Notes: generated by a model not told the origin, from the letters alone. A stretch of DNA of 6,051 nt from Nitrospirota bacterium (GCA_016198945.1 JACQHO010000055.1:1-6051), one strand, 5' to 3'; positions 1-5,959 are shown, numbered from the stretch's first letter. Made by a program: numbers and translations.

Positions 1-476
1 ACCAGCGCGCGCGCGATCGCCACGCGCTGCTGCTGGCCGCCGGAAAGCTGCGACGGGGTATGGCCCATCCGGTCCGAAAGACCGACGGCCGCCAGCACCT
101 CCCGGGCCCGGTTGGAACATTCCTGCCGGTCCAGGCCGGCATAAAATAGCGGAAGCATCACATTGGACAGCGCGGATTGACGTGGAAGGAGATGGAAGGT
201 CTGAAACACAAACCCGATCTTGCGATTCCGCAATGCGGCCAGCGCTTCATCCGGGAGGCGGCCGATTTCCTCCCCGGCAAAACGATAACTGCCGGTTGTC
301 GGCCGCGACAGTCCGCCCAGGATATGCAGCAGCGTGGTCTTCCCGCAGCCGGACGGTCCGACGATCGCGACGAACTCGCCGGACTCGATCCGGATCTCGA
401 CCGATTCGAGGGCCGTGACAAGGATCTCGCCGGCGCGATATACCTTCGTAATTTTTTCAAGCTCGATCAGGGCCAT
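1..476 (-). CDS. ABC transporter ATP-binding protein, MacB/LolD type (3' end beyond window)
   Basis: ATPase subunit of an ABC exporter, expected on the cytoplasmic face of the inner membrane. Reading from the ATG at 476 gives 157 complete residues before the window ends. Visible motifs are the N-terminal MALIELEKITKVY strand, Walker A GPSGCGKT (about residues 40-47), the Q-loop glutamine in FVFQTFHLLPR (residue 92) and the ABC signature LSGGQ (about 143-147). Walker B, the D-loop and the H-loop lie off the left edge. Wording such as LHILGGLSRP and ALRNRKIGFVFQ is typical of the MacB/LolD/FtsE group rather than of nutrient importers. It is the third gene after the channel and adaptor genes, starting 50 bases after the adaptor stop. 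That placement supports a MacB-like role. The bases before the ATG show no clear Shine-Dalgarno site, so translation may depend on the upstream gene. Whether a permease is fused C-terminally (true MacB) or encoded separately cannot be seen. Confidence 0.93.
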   Translation of the reverse strand, partial: MALIELEKITKVYRAGEILVTALESVEIRIESGEFVAIVGPSGCGKTTLLHILGGLSRPTTGSYRFAGEEIGRLPDEALAALRNRKIGFVFQTFHLLPRQSALSNVMLPLFYAGLDRQECSNRAREVLAAVGLSDRMGHTPSQLSGGQQQRVAIARAL

Positions 477-526
477 GGTTGATTGGGGGGCTGCCGGATC
501 GGTCCCACGAACCGGCCCGCGCGCAT

Positions 527-1654
527 CTACTCCTTGGCGGTCTCGTTCGGCAGGATCAGGACGCGGTCGCCCTCGTTCAGGCCGGACGTGATTTCGACCG
601 AGGTCTCGGTCCTTGCGCCCACCGTCACCGGCTTCTTGACCGGGCGGCCGTTTTCCTCGACCGTCACGACCGGGCGGCCGTCCTGTCGGGCCAAGGCCTC
701 GACCGGCAGAGACAGCGCGTTTTTTGATACGCCGAGAAGGATGTCCACGTTCGCGGTCATGGACGGTTTCAGATCCTCGTCCGGGTCCGCGATCTCCATC
801 GTCACGAAATAAGTCACAACGTTGTTGAGGCGCTCTCCCTGGGGAGAGATCTGGGTCACCGTCGCCTGATAGCGTTTGCCCGGCACGGCGTCGAGCCGGA
901 TCTCGACCGGCAGACCGAGACGGACCTGGGCGATATTCACCTCGTTGATCTTGGCCTTCACCAGCATCCGCGAGAGGTCGGCGATCGTCATGAGGGCCGT
1001 CCCGCCTCCGACGGTGGACGTCCCCGATGTGATCATCTCGCCCTCTTCCACCTCCAGGGAAATGACGGTGCCCCGGATCGGCGAGGCGATCGCGAATTGA
1101 TCCAGCGAGTCCGAACCGATGTCGCGAGCAAGATACTGATCCAGAACCTCCGGGCTGCCGCCCAGCGCCAGAAGCAACTGCCGCCTTGCAAGCTGCCACT
1201 TCAGTCTCGACTGCTCGAACTTCTTCTCGGCCGCCTCCAGCTCCTTCCGGGATATGAACCCCTTCTCGAAAAGAGCGCGCTGCCGGTCCATGTCCCGCCG
1301 GGCCTCGTCCATGTTCAGCCGCTCTTCTTCATAGCCGGCCCGCAACTGGGCCGCCTGCCGGGCCTGGCCGGACTCCTGCTGAATCACGGCCAGCTTCTGG
1401 CCGACCGCCACGCGCTCCCCCGGCTTCACGAACAGGCGCTTGATCTCGCCGGACTGTTCCGATTTGATCTCGACCACGCCGAGCGGCTCAAGCGAACCGG
1501 TCTCGGTCACCTTGAGGATGATGTCGCCGCGTTGAACCGTGGCGGTCCGGCCGGCGGGTTTTGCGGGCTTTTTCATGGAGCTGTTGAAAAAGAGAACGAG
1601 CCCGACGGCCGCCGCCGCGATCACGATCAGAACCGCCGATAAGATCCGATTCAA
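527..1654 (-). CDS. Periplasmic adaptor subunit of a tripartite efflux pump (MacA/HlyD family)
   Basis: A 375-residue membrane-fusion protein that would link an inner-membrane ABC transporter to the outer-membrane channel. An N-terminal membrane anchor lies at about residues 4-23 (LSAVLIVIAAAAVGLVLFF). A split lipoyl/barrel-sandwich domain follows: first half about 42-92 (GDIILKVTETGSLEP, SGEIKRLFVKPGERVAVGQ), second half about 187-212 (ASPIRGTVISLEVEEGE). Between them is an alpha-hairpin of about 95-165. Its tip carries R124, L128 and S135 with the spacing of the RLS motif that contacts TolC in AcrA/MacA. A beta-barrel (about 228-308) and a membrane-proximal domain (about 310-370) complete the usual family length. 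The start is TTG. It shares four bases (TTGA) with the stop of the outer-membrane gene and has GGGAG eight bases upstream. The next in-frame Met (residue 27) would remove the anchor. MacA-like is the best call; substrate unknown. Confidence 0.93.
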   Translation of the reverse strand: MNRILSAVLIVIAAAAVGLVLFFNSSMKKPAKPAGRTATVQRGDIILKVTETGSLEPLGVVEIKSEQSGEIKRLFVKPGERVAVGQKLAVIQQESGQARQAAQLRAGYEEERLNMDEARRDMDRQRALFEKGFISRKELEAAEKKFEQSRLKWQLARRQLLLALGGSPEVLDQYLARDIGSDSLDQFAIASPIRGTVISLEVEEGEMITSGTSTVGGGTALMTIADLSRMLVKAKINEVNIAQVRLGLPVEIRLDAVPGKRYQATVTQISPQGERLNNVVTYFVTMEIADPDEDLKPSMTANVDILLGVSKNALSLPVEALARQDGRPVVTVEENGRPVKKPVTVGARTETSVEITSGLNEGDRVLILPNETAKE

Positions 1655-3198
1655 GGGTTTCGCTCCCGGTCCCGCAAGGATGATTCAAGAACGATCCCCC
1701 GATCGCGAAGGAGCGTGCCCCGGGCCCGTGCAAGCCGCGTTTGCGATTTGTTGTAATCCACGATCGCCCGTATCTCTCTTCGCTGGGCCTCGGCCAGGTC
1801 CTTTTGAAACTCCAGAACGTTCTGTGTCGTGGAGAGGCCCAGTCGCAAGCGTTCCGTTTCGGTCTCCAATTTTTTATCCGCCAGCGCGCGGGACTTGCCG
1901 GTCGTCACGATCCGTCTCTGATCCGTTTCCACGCTCCGGACGGCCTCCTTCAGCTCGACCACGACATCCTGCTCCAATTTTTTGAGGTTCAAAGCCGTCT
2001 TCTCCAGTTCCATTTTCTGCCGGATATAGGCGCTCCGCGCCGCGCGGTTTCCCAGCGGAAGGGTGAAGACAACCCCGGCCTCCCAACTGTAAAAATCCCG
2101 GGAGCCCAACCGGTCCAGGTCGTCGGCATAGGTCGAACCCAGGCCGTTCAGCCCGGCCGTTCCCTCAAAATCAAGCGCGGGCCGCGCCTGATTCCGGGTC
2201 TGAAGCACCGACTGCTCGCGGTTTTTCAGTTCCAGCCGGGCCTCGCGGAGGTCCCGTCGCTCGTCCAGCGCCGTGTCGACCGCCTCCCGGATGCGGACCT
2301 CCGCCGGGGCGACCGATGGCTCATCCGCCGGGATGATCGGGATGTCCTGTAATGCGGATGCCGAGACATTCATGTCCCGGCGAAGCCGGTCCTCCGCGTC
2401 CCGCACCTGTTTCTCGGCCGATAAAACATCCTCCTCCCGGTCGGCCACGGCCGCCTCGGCCACCAGGATCTCGATCGGGGCGATCAGGCCCTGTTCGACC
2501 TTCGCACGGTTCATTGCAAACAGTTCCTGCGCCGCCCGCCGCTTTTCAAGCTCGACTTTATAATTTTTCCGCAGATAGACCAGCTCCCAGTAGGCCTCCT
2601 CGACTCCGGCCGCGATCTCGGTCGCTTTTCGTTCGAAGGCCGCCCGCGAAACCGAGAAATTGTTTTGGGCAAGAATCAGATCGGTCCGGTTGACGGCAGG
2701 CCCGAACCCTTTCAACAAGGGCTGCGTCACGGTCACGGAGAGGGCCGAACCGAAATTCGGATCGAACACGGTCGAGACCCCGCCCTGCCGTGTGACGTCC
2801 CATGCCAGCGTGTAACGGCCGCCGGAGGACCACTGCTGCTCGATTCCCAGATCGTACTGAAGACTGTTCGACTCGATGGGCGAAACGGCCCCGGCGCCCA
2901 GAATGGCCACATCCGCCGCGCTGGCCGATGGCCGGATCGTCTTTCCCCCCTTGACCCCAAGACGGAGGCTTGGATCAAACCGGGCCTTCTCAACCGTGAT
3001 CTCCGGCCGACGGATCTCCGGATTTTGCCGTTCCACGGCCAGTTCGAGGTTCTGCTCCAACGCGTTTCGGATCGCATCGCGCAACGATAAAACCAGCGGC
3101 TCGTCCGCCGCGGGGGTTTGGGCCTGAATTTCCTCCGCCGCAACCGGCGTCGCGATCAATAGATAAATCAGAATCCATCCGACCACCATGGTTTTCAT
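1651..3198 (-). CDS. Outer-membrane efflux protein, TolC family
   Basis: Outer-membrane channel component of a tripartite efflux or type I secretion system. The N terminus is a Sec signal peptide (MKTMVVGWILIYLLIATPVAA), with a likely cleavage between PVAA and EE. There is no lipobox cysteine, so it is TolC-like rather than an OprM-type lipoprotein. The mature protein starts with LSLRDAIRNALEQNLELAVER, the hallmark first helix of an outer-membrane efflux (OEP) repeat. Later stretches of long charged helices (for example LEKTALNLKKLEQDVVVEL and ETERLRLGLSTTQNVLEFQ) match the second OEP repeat. At 515 residues it is within the family range. I chose the ATG at 3198 because AAAGGGG lies seven bases upstream. 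The ATG at 3204, two codons earlier, would have that site only one base away. It is first in the operon with the adaptor and ABC ATPase. Its stop overlaps the adaptor start. Confidence 0.92.
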   Translation of the reverse strand: MKTMVVGWILIYLLIATPVAAEEIQAQTPAADEPLVLSLRDAIRNALEQNLELAVERQNPEIRRPEITVEKARFDPSLRLGVKGGKTIRPSASAADVAILGAGAVSPIESNSLQYDLGIEQQWSSGGRYTLAWDVTRQGGVSTVFDPNFGSALSVTVTQPLLKGFGPAVNRTDLILAQNNFSVSRAAFERKATEIAAGVEEAYWELVYLRKNYKVELEKRRAAQELFAMNRAKVEQGLIAPIEILVAEAAVADREEDVLSAEKQVRDAEDRLRRDMNVSASALQDIPIIPADEPSVAPAEVRIREAVDTALDERRDLREARLELKNREQSVLQTRNQARPALDFEGTAGLNGLGSTYADDLDRLGSRDFYSWEAGVVFTLPLGNRAARSAYIRQKMELEKTALNLKKLEQDVVVELKEAVRSVETDQRRIVTTGKSRALADKKLETETERLRLGLSTTQNVLEFQKDLAEAQRREIRAIVDYNKSQTRLARARGTLLRDRGIVLESSLRDRERNP

Positions 3199-3205
3199 GA
3201 GCATG

Positions 3206-3212
3206 CCCCTTT
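3206..3212 (-). promoter_or_regulatory. Ribosome binding site deciding the start of the TolC-family gene
   Basis: On the minus strand this reads AAAGGGG. It is seven bases from the ATG at 3198 but one base from the in-frame ATG at 3204, so it favours 3198 as the initiation codon. Confidence 0.6.
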
Positions 3213-3234
3213 CGGATGAGGATATTTTCTTGAG

Positions 3235-3264
3235 ATGCTATCAGAAAAACGACGACGATTGCAA
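3235..3264 (-). promoter_or_regulatory. Candidate sigma-70 promoter of the efflux operon
   Basis: On the minus strand, TTGCAA (3259-3264) and TAGCAT (3235-3240) are separated by 18 bases. Each matches four of six consensus bases. The pair lies about 37 bases upstream of the TolC-family start codon, a sensible distance for a short leader. No operator-like palindrome was seen around it. This is pattern matching only. Confidence 0.35.
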
Positions 3265-3303
3265 CCGACCGCGGCCGCCGCTCGAATCGGATTCCGCCCC
3301 ATC

Positions 3304-3332
3304 TTGACTTTCCGGTCCAGGTATCGTACAAG
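3304..3332 (+). promoter_or_regulatory. Candidate sigma-70 promoter of the lipoprotein gene
   Basis: TTGACT (3304-3309, five of six matches) and TACAAG (3327-3332, four of six) are separated by 17 bases. They point into the plus-strand lipoprotein gene. Transcription would begin near 3339, leaving a leader of only about 15 bases, in which no clear Shine-Dalgarno site is visible. Confidence 0.35.
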
Positions 3333-3353
3333 AAGCCATCACCCCGGACCGCT

Positions 3354-4172
3354 ATGGCATGGTCAACCACAAATAATCGGTTCCTTCGCGCCGCTCAAGG
3401 CGGAGCAGCGGCCTTCTTTCTGATCTTCGCGGCGGCCGTTCTGCCCGGCTGCTCGACGCCTCAGGCGCCCATTAAATGGGGCCCGCCCAATGCCGCTCTG
3501 GGCGCGACCTTCACCCTTGAGGAGATGGAGCGCAAAGTCATCAACGGCCAGACGGCCATCGTCTACCGTTTGAAGACGTCCGGTTTGCCGGAAGGCAGGA
3601 TCTTTACGCTTTTAAGCAAGCCGCTTGATTCCAAGCCGACCCGCGTCACAGATCAACGATTTTACGCCACCCAGACCGGAAAGCTGCTCGCTCAGGGCCC
3701 CACGGTCGAAATGACAACGGTTTCAGGAAGCCCTCCCATCGATATCCAGGGCATTGACAGGGAATTTCTTCTGACGGTTGCCGGCTTTGCCAAGGCGGAG
3801 CCCCTGCGGCTGGCGCTCATCGACATGGAGAGGACGATCACGGTCTTCGCGAAAACAATCCCGTTTCCGATCGAGACGACGAACAAAGAGCGGTGCCGGT
3901 TGTGGCTGGAACTGGGATCCCGAAAGGGCGATGTCTTCGCCGTATTCGGGGAGGGGTTCAAACCCGATGAAGAGATCTCGACCGTTTCGAAGTCGGGCGC
4001 GAAAATCGTTGAAAAAAAGAGGAACGCCTCGGCGGGCGGGCTGCTTTTGGACATCATCGAGCCGGGCATCGCCGATCAGTCATCGGGACGGGCCAGCTAC
4101 AGCGTGATGAGCCGTTCATGCGTACTGACGTTGAACTATGACTGGGGAATCGCCGCCCAGGTCGTGCAATAA
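3354..4172 (+). CDS. Predicted outer-membrane lipoprotein of unknown function
   Basis: A 272-residue protein I do not recognise. The N terminus has a hydrophobic stretch (about residues 18-30, AAAFFLIFAAAVL) ending in the lipobox L-P-G-C with the acylated cysteine at residue 33. The +2 residue is serine, not aspartate, so the Lol rule predicts outer-membrane delivery in a Gram-negative cell. The mature part looks beta-rich. The segment DVFAVFGEGFKPDEEISTVS (about 193-212), with a following Gly-rich turn, recalls an IPT/TIG immunoglobulin-like fold; this is a weak resemblance. Two further cysteines (181 and 256) could form a disulfide. It is transcribed divergently from the efflux operon and converges on the small Cys4 gene with a 19-base gap. 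The ATG at 3354 lacks a good Shine-Dalgarno site, but no better in-frame start that keeps the signal peptide was seen. Gene and export signal are well supported; the function is not. Confidence 0.82.
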   Translation: MAWSTTNNRFLRAAQGGAAAFFLIFAAAVLPGCSTPQAPIKWGPPNAALGATFTLEEMERKVINGQTAIVYRLKTSGLPEGRIFTLLSKPLDSKPTRVTDQRFYATQTGKLLAQGPTVEMTTVSGSPPIDIQGIDREFLLTVAGFAKAEPLRLALIDMERTITVFAKTIPFPIETTNKERCRLWLELGSRKGDVFAVFGEGFKPDEEISTVSKSGAKIVEKKRNASAGGLLLDIIEPGIADQSSGRASYSVMSRSCVLTLNYDWGIAAQVVQ

Positions 4173-4191
4173 TTCCCCGTCCGCCCTCCGG

Positions 4192-4353
4192 TCATTCCCC
4201 GCCGGCCACATCCGCCTTGCAATCGGCGCAGATCGTCATAATATCCGTGCCGGAGTAAACCGGAAAAAACTTCTCGGCCTCCTGCCCGCAAATATCGCAG
4301 GTGCGCGGCGGAAGCACGGACGGACTGAAGCGCTCAGAAGGATTTTGATTCAT
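4192..4353 (-). CDS. Small Cys4 putative zinc-ribbon protein (53 aa)
   Basis: A 53-residue soluble protein read from the ATG at 4353 to the TGA at 4192-4194. Four cysteines are arranged as two CxxC knuckles: C19-D-I-C22 followed by G-Q, and C42-A-D-C45, with 19 residues between. This spacing is typical of small treble-clef or zinc-ribbon folds, so one structural zinc is likely. The start codon shares four bases (ATGA) with the stop of the DsrE-family gene upstream. That argues for translational coupling and a shared role. No separate Shine-Dalgarno site is evident, which also fits coupling. The N-terminal 17 residues are polar and proline-rich and probably disordered. I do not recognise a named family. 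It could be a metal-binding accessory to the sulfur-relay proteins, a redox-sensitive switch, or a nucleic-acid-binding knuckle. Gene reality is well supported by the overlap and the paired CxxC motifs. Confidence 0.75.
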   Translation of the reverse strand: MNQNPSERFSPSVLPPRTCDICGQEAEKFFPVYSGTDIMTICADCKADVAGGE

Positions 4354-4772
4354 ATATAAAGAACCGTGTCGGCGCTTTCCGCCACCGTCAGCACCTGGGG
4401 CAGTCCCCAGACATCGTCAATCAGGTTGTCCTTCGGCGTTTTCTCGCCGATATCCATATATTCCAAGCCCGCGCTGCAAACGATCACCTTGGCCCCCATC
4501 CCGCGGGCCTCATGCAGCATCTCGCTGACGGGGGGAACCTTTTTTTCTTTCATGAGCTGGGTGATTTTATGGCTCCAGGACTGGTATTCAACCGGAAAAT
4601 CGGAGAGGTCGAGCTGGCCGGAATAAAACTTCTTCAAGGCCCAGAAAAAAAGGATGATATAGACGTCGCTCCCCATCGCCGCGGCCGTCAGCGCAATCGT
4701 GGCCACCTGGTGCAGCTTATCATAGGTGCCGCTGTGGGCAAAGATGACGAATCTTCCCTTGGATTTCTTCAT
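4350..4772 (-). CDS. DsrE-family protein (putative sulfur-relay/persulfide carrier)
   Basis: A 140-residue cytoplasmic protein of the DsrE/DsrF-like fold. The first strand and loop, RFVIFAHSGTYDKLHQVAT, is followed by a helix and AMGSDVYIILFFWAL. This is the usual start of the family (strand, phosphate-like loop, helix, then Gly-x-(D/E)-V-x-(I/V) second strand). A single cysteine, C99 in KVIVCSAGLEYM, sits at the position of the conserved sulfur-binding cysteine of DsrE-like proteins. The C terminus (ADTVLYI) is the typical last edge strand. Family members accept and pass on sulfane sulfur, often from TusA or rhodanese, in sulfur oxidation or tRNA thiolation. It lies downstream of a tusA-DsrE2 pair on the same strand, separated by 265 bases, and overlaps a small Cys4 gene by four bases. 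The ATG at 4772 has no visible Shine-Dalgarno site. A candidate promoter ends seven bases before it. The specific sulfur donor and acceptor cannot be read from sequence. Confidence 0.85.
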   Translation of the reverse strand: MKKSKGRFVIFAHSGTYDKLHQVATIALTAAAMGSDVYIILFFWALKKFYSGQLDLSDFPVEYQSWSHKITQLMKEKKVPPVSEMLHEARGMGAKVIVCSAGLEYMDIGEKTPKDNLIDDVWGLPQVLTVAESADTVLYI

Positions 4773-4779
4773 GCACGGG

Positions 4780-4809
4780 AGAATAACAAAACAACCGCGG
4801 GGAAGTCAA
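4780..4809 (-). promoter_or_regulatory. Candidate promoter immediately before the DsrE-family gene
   Basis: On the minus strand, TTGACT (4804-4809, five of six) and TATTCT (4780-4785, four of six) are separated by 18 bases. The -10-like hexamer ends seven bases before the ATG at 4772. Transcription would therefore start at or next to the A of the start codon, implying a leaderless or nearly leaderless message. The absence of a Shine-Dalgarno site agrees with this. Confidence 0.3.
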
Positions 4810-4986
4810 ACCGGCGGGAAACCAGAACTTCCTCAATGCTAACCCTTTCTCTCCGCCTCCGCGCACAAGGCAGGAGCGGAATCTGACAGGAATTTCATAT
4901 GGTTTCCACGGAATAATTAGGACGGAGGACGCTGCAGACCCGAACTTTGAAATCAGCTTCCAACAAAATCAAGGGATTACCTTCCA

Positions 4987-5005
4987 AAAGGTGACAGGCA
5001 CCTTT
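4987..5005. repeat. Small palindrome (REP-like or weak terminator) after the DsrE2-like gene
   Basis: A perfect 7-bp inverted repeat, AAAGGTG / CACCTTT, with the 5-base loop ACAGG. It begins about 32 bases after the DsrE2-like stop (5038). On the minus strand the right arm runs into one more T (CACCTTTT) and then GG, so the U-tract is poor for a Rho-independent terminator. From memory, GGTG-xCAGG-CACC palindromes recur in many bacterial genomes as REP-like elements handled by REP-associated transposases. Only one copy is present here, so that identity is not shown. An alternative weaker stem (TTTGA 5003-5007 with TCAAA 5019-5023) shares bases with it. The rest of the 265-base gap (4773-5037) shows only the candidate promoter before the DsrE gene. 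Confidence 0.45.
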
Positions 5006-5037
5006 GATAGTGGGTGCGTCAAACGAGTTTAATCCGT

Positions 5038-5625
5038 TTAGATAAAGAGGGTGATGTCAGCGTCGGATGCGTATTCCAGAAAGGTCGCGGCTCCGACCGG
5101 GTCCGGAAGACCGGCGATCAGGTCTTCTTTCTTCAGATCGAACATGTCCATCGCCATCTGGCAGGGCCACAGCTTCACGCCGGACTCGATTGCGATCTGC
5201 ATCAGCTCGGGAACCGTGGCGATCTTCTTTTTCTTGATCTCCCGCTTCATCATCATCGTCGCCAGTGCCGTCATGCCCGGAAGAACGCTCACGATGTTGG
5301 GCATGTTGACCGGCATCGCCGGGTTGCCCAGCGGAACGACTTTCAAGTTGTCCTGGTTCCCCTTCTTGAGGATGTTCAGCCCGAAGAAGGAAAAATAGAT
5401 GCCGGCCTCCATCTCCAGCGCCGCGGCGGTTGTCGAAAGAATCAGCGCGGCATAGGCCGTCTCGATCGTCCCCTTGGAGACGACCGCGATCGCCAGCCTC
5501 TTCCGGCGGCTTTCTTTTTCCTTTTTCAGTTTCTCTTCCACCAGGGCCTCGACCCGTTGATCGAGGAGTTCCTTGACCTTGGCTTCGACCAGATCGTTCA
5601 GGCTTTTATCGAGGGCGGTCGCCAT
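5038..5625 (-). CDS. DsrE2-like protein (DsrE/DsrF/DrsH family, sulfur relay)
   Basis: A 195-residue protein of the DsrE/DsrF/DrsH-like group (DsrE2 type, sometimes named peroxiredoxin-like). Residues about 11-43 form a highly charged, probably coiled-coil segment (KVKELLDQRVEALVEEKLKK). The DsrE fold follows: first strand LAIAVVSKGTIETAYAALIL (45-64), a hydrophobic stretch AGIYFSFFGLNIL (75-87), a Pro/Met-rich loop (about 99-118) and the putative sulfur-carrying cysteine C155 in KLWPCQMAMDMF. It ends in DADITLFI, like the neighbouring DsrE-family protein. The hydrophobic segments may associate with the membrane, as has been predicted for DsrE2 proteins. The start at 5625 is chosen because AAGGAG lies seven bases upstream. 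The open frame extends to 5706, but those 27 codons overlap the end of tusA and precede that site. The gene is 16 bases downstream of tusA, so TusA is its probable sulfur donor or acceptor. DsrE2 genes linked to tusA are known from sulfur-metabolising bacteria and archaea. Confidence 0.88.
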   Translation of the reverse strand: MATALDKSLNDLVEAKVKELLDQRVEALVEEKLKKEKESRRKRLAIAVVSKGTIETAYAALILSTTAAALEMEAGIYFSFFGLNILKKGNQDNLKVVPLGNPAMPVNMPNIVSVLPGMTALATMMMKREIKKKKIATVPELMQIAIESGVKLWPCQMAMDMFDLKKEDLIAGLPDPVGAATFLEYASDADITLFI

Positions 5626-5632
5626 GAGGTGT

Positions 5633-5638
5633 CTCCTT
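5633..5638 (-). promoter_or_regulatory. Ribosome binding site deciding the start of the DsrE2-like gene
   Basis: The minus strand reads AAGGAG seven bases before the ATG at 5625. It fixes the start there rather than at 5706 and lies in the short tusA-DsrE2 gap. Confidence 0.8.
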
Positions 5639-5641
5639 ACA

Positions 5642-5884
5642 TTATTTCGTTTTTCGGATATAAAACTGAAACAGGCCGTTCTCCGTCCGCTGATCCAGAA
5701 GTTCATGCCCGGTTCGCCTGGACCAGGCGGCCATGTCAGCCACCGAACCCGGATCGGTCGAGAGCATCTCGAGCACCTGGCCGATTGTCATTTTATCAAT
5801 CGCCTGCTTGGTTCGAATCACGGGAAGCGGGCAGAGAAGCCCTTTGCAATCCAGCGTCTGATCCGCTTTTACCGCACCGGGCAT
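5642..5884 (-). CDS. tusA: TusA-family sulfur-carrier protein
   Basis: An 80-residue protein of the TusA/SirA family, the usual length. The hallmark is L-D-C-K-G-L-L-C-P-L-P-V near the N terminus, with the active cysteine C18 in the CPxP motif that caps helix 1 and carries a persulfide. The downstream pattern (T-x-x-A-I-D-K-M then GQVLEMLSTDPGSVADM and a helix before GHELL) is the normal alpha/beta sandwich. An extra cysteine at residue 13 precedes the motif. TusA proteins hand sulfane sulfur to DsrE-type acceptors for tRNA thiolation, molybdenum-cofactor synthesis or dissimilatory sulfur metabolism. The DsrE2-like gene immediately downstream suggests it is the partner here. The start at 5884 has an excellent Shine-Dalgarno site and a candidate promoter 46 bases upstream. 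It is the first gene of this minus-strand group. The exact pathway cannot be decided without neighbours such as hdr or rhodanese genes. Confidence 0.93.
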   Translation of the reverse strand: MPGAVKADQTLDCKGLLCPLPVIRTKQAIDKMTIGQVLEMLSTDPGSVADMAAWSRRTGHELLDQRTENGLFQFYIRKTK

Positions 5885-5892
5885 TTGTTGAT

Positions 5893-5899
5893 CCTCCTT
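5893..5899 (-). promoter_or_regulatory. Ribosome binding site of tusA
   Basis: The minus strand reads AAGGAGG eight bases before the ATG at 5884, close to the full anti-Shine-Dalgarno complement. It suggests strong translation and confirms the start. Confidence 0.8.
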
Positions 5900-5929
5900 G
5901 ACGAATGAAGATTTGAACCGTATGAAATC

Positions 5930-5959
5930 ATCTTAGTCTCGGCTCCCTTGTTAAGTCAA
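5930..5959 (-). promoter_or_regulatory. Candidate sigma-70 promoter of the tusA-DsrE2 operon
   Basis: On the minus strand, TTGACT (5954-5959, five of six) and TAAGAT (5930-5935, four of six) are separated by 18 bases. Transcription would start near 5923, giving a leader of about 40 bases that contains the strong Shine-Dalgarno site. This is the best-placed promoter candidate in the window. No clear operator palindrome overlaps it. Confidence 0.5.

Noticed and set aside
177..482. Plus-strand open frame opposite the ABC ATPase
   Set aside because: The minus strand carries Walker A, Q-loop and signature motifs in order. The plus-strand frame has none.
1097..1642. Plus-strand open frame of 181 codons opposite the adaptor gene
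   Set aside because: Its Leu/His/Gln-rich composition comes from the reverse complement of the adaptor coiled coil. It has no independent support.
1741..2352. Plus-strand open frame of 203 codons opposite the TolC-family gene
   Set aside because: It is antisense to a clear OEP-family protein and has no ribosome site or recognisable domain, so it is a shadow frame.
4173..4191. Possible shared terminator between the convergent lipoprotein and Cys4 genes
   Set aside because: The 19-base gap is C-rich and has no stem or T-run.
5626..5706. Upstream extension of the DsrE2-like gene to an ATG at 5706
   Set aside because: The extra 27 codons run back into the end of tusA and lie before the strong AAGGAG site, which points to 5625.
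5014..5901. Long plus-strand open frame of 295 codons opposite the tusA and DsrE2-like genes
   Set aside because: It is rich in His, Arg and Asp runs with no domain pattern and lies exactly opposite two well-recognised genes. It is a shadow frame of GC-rich coding DNA.
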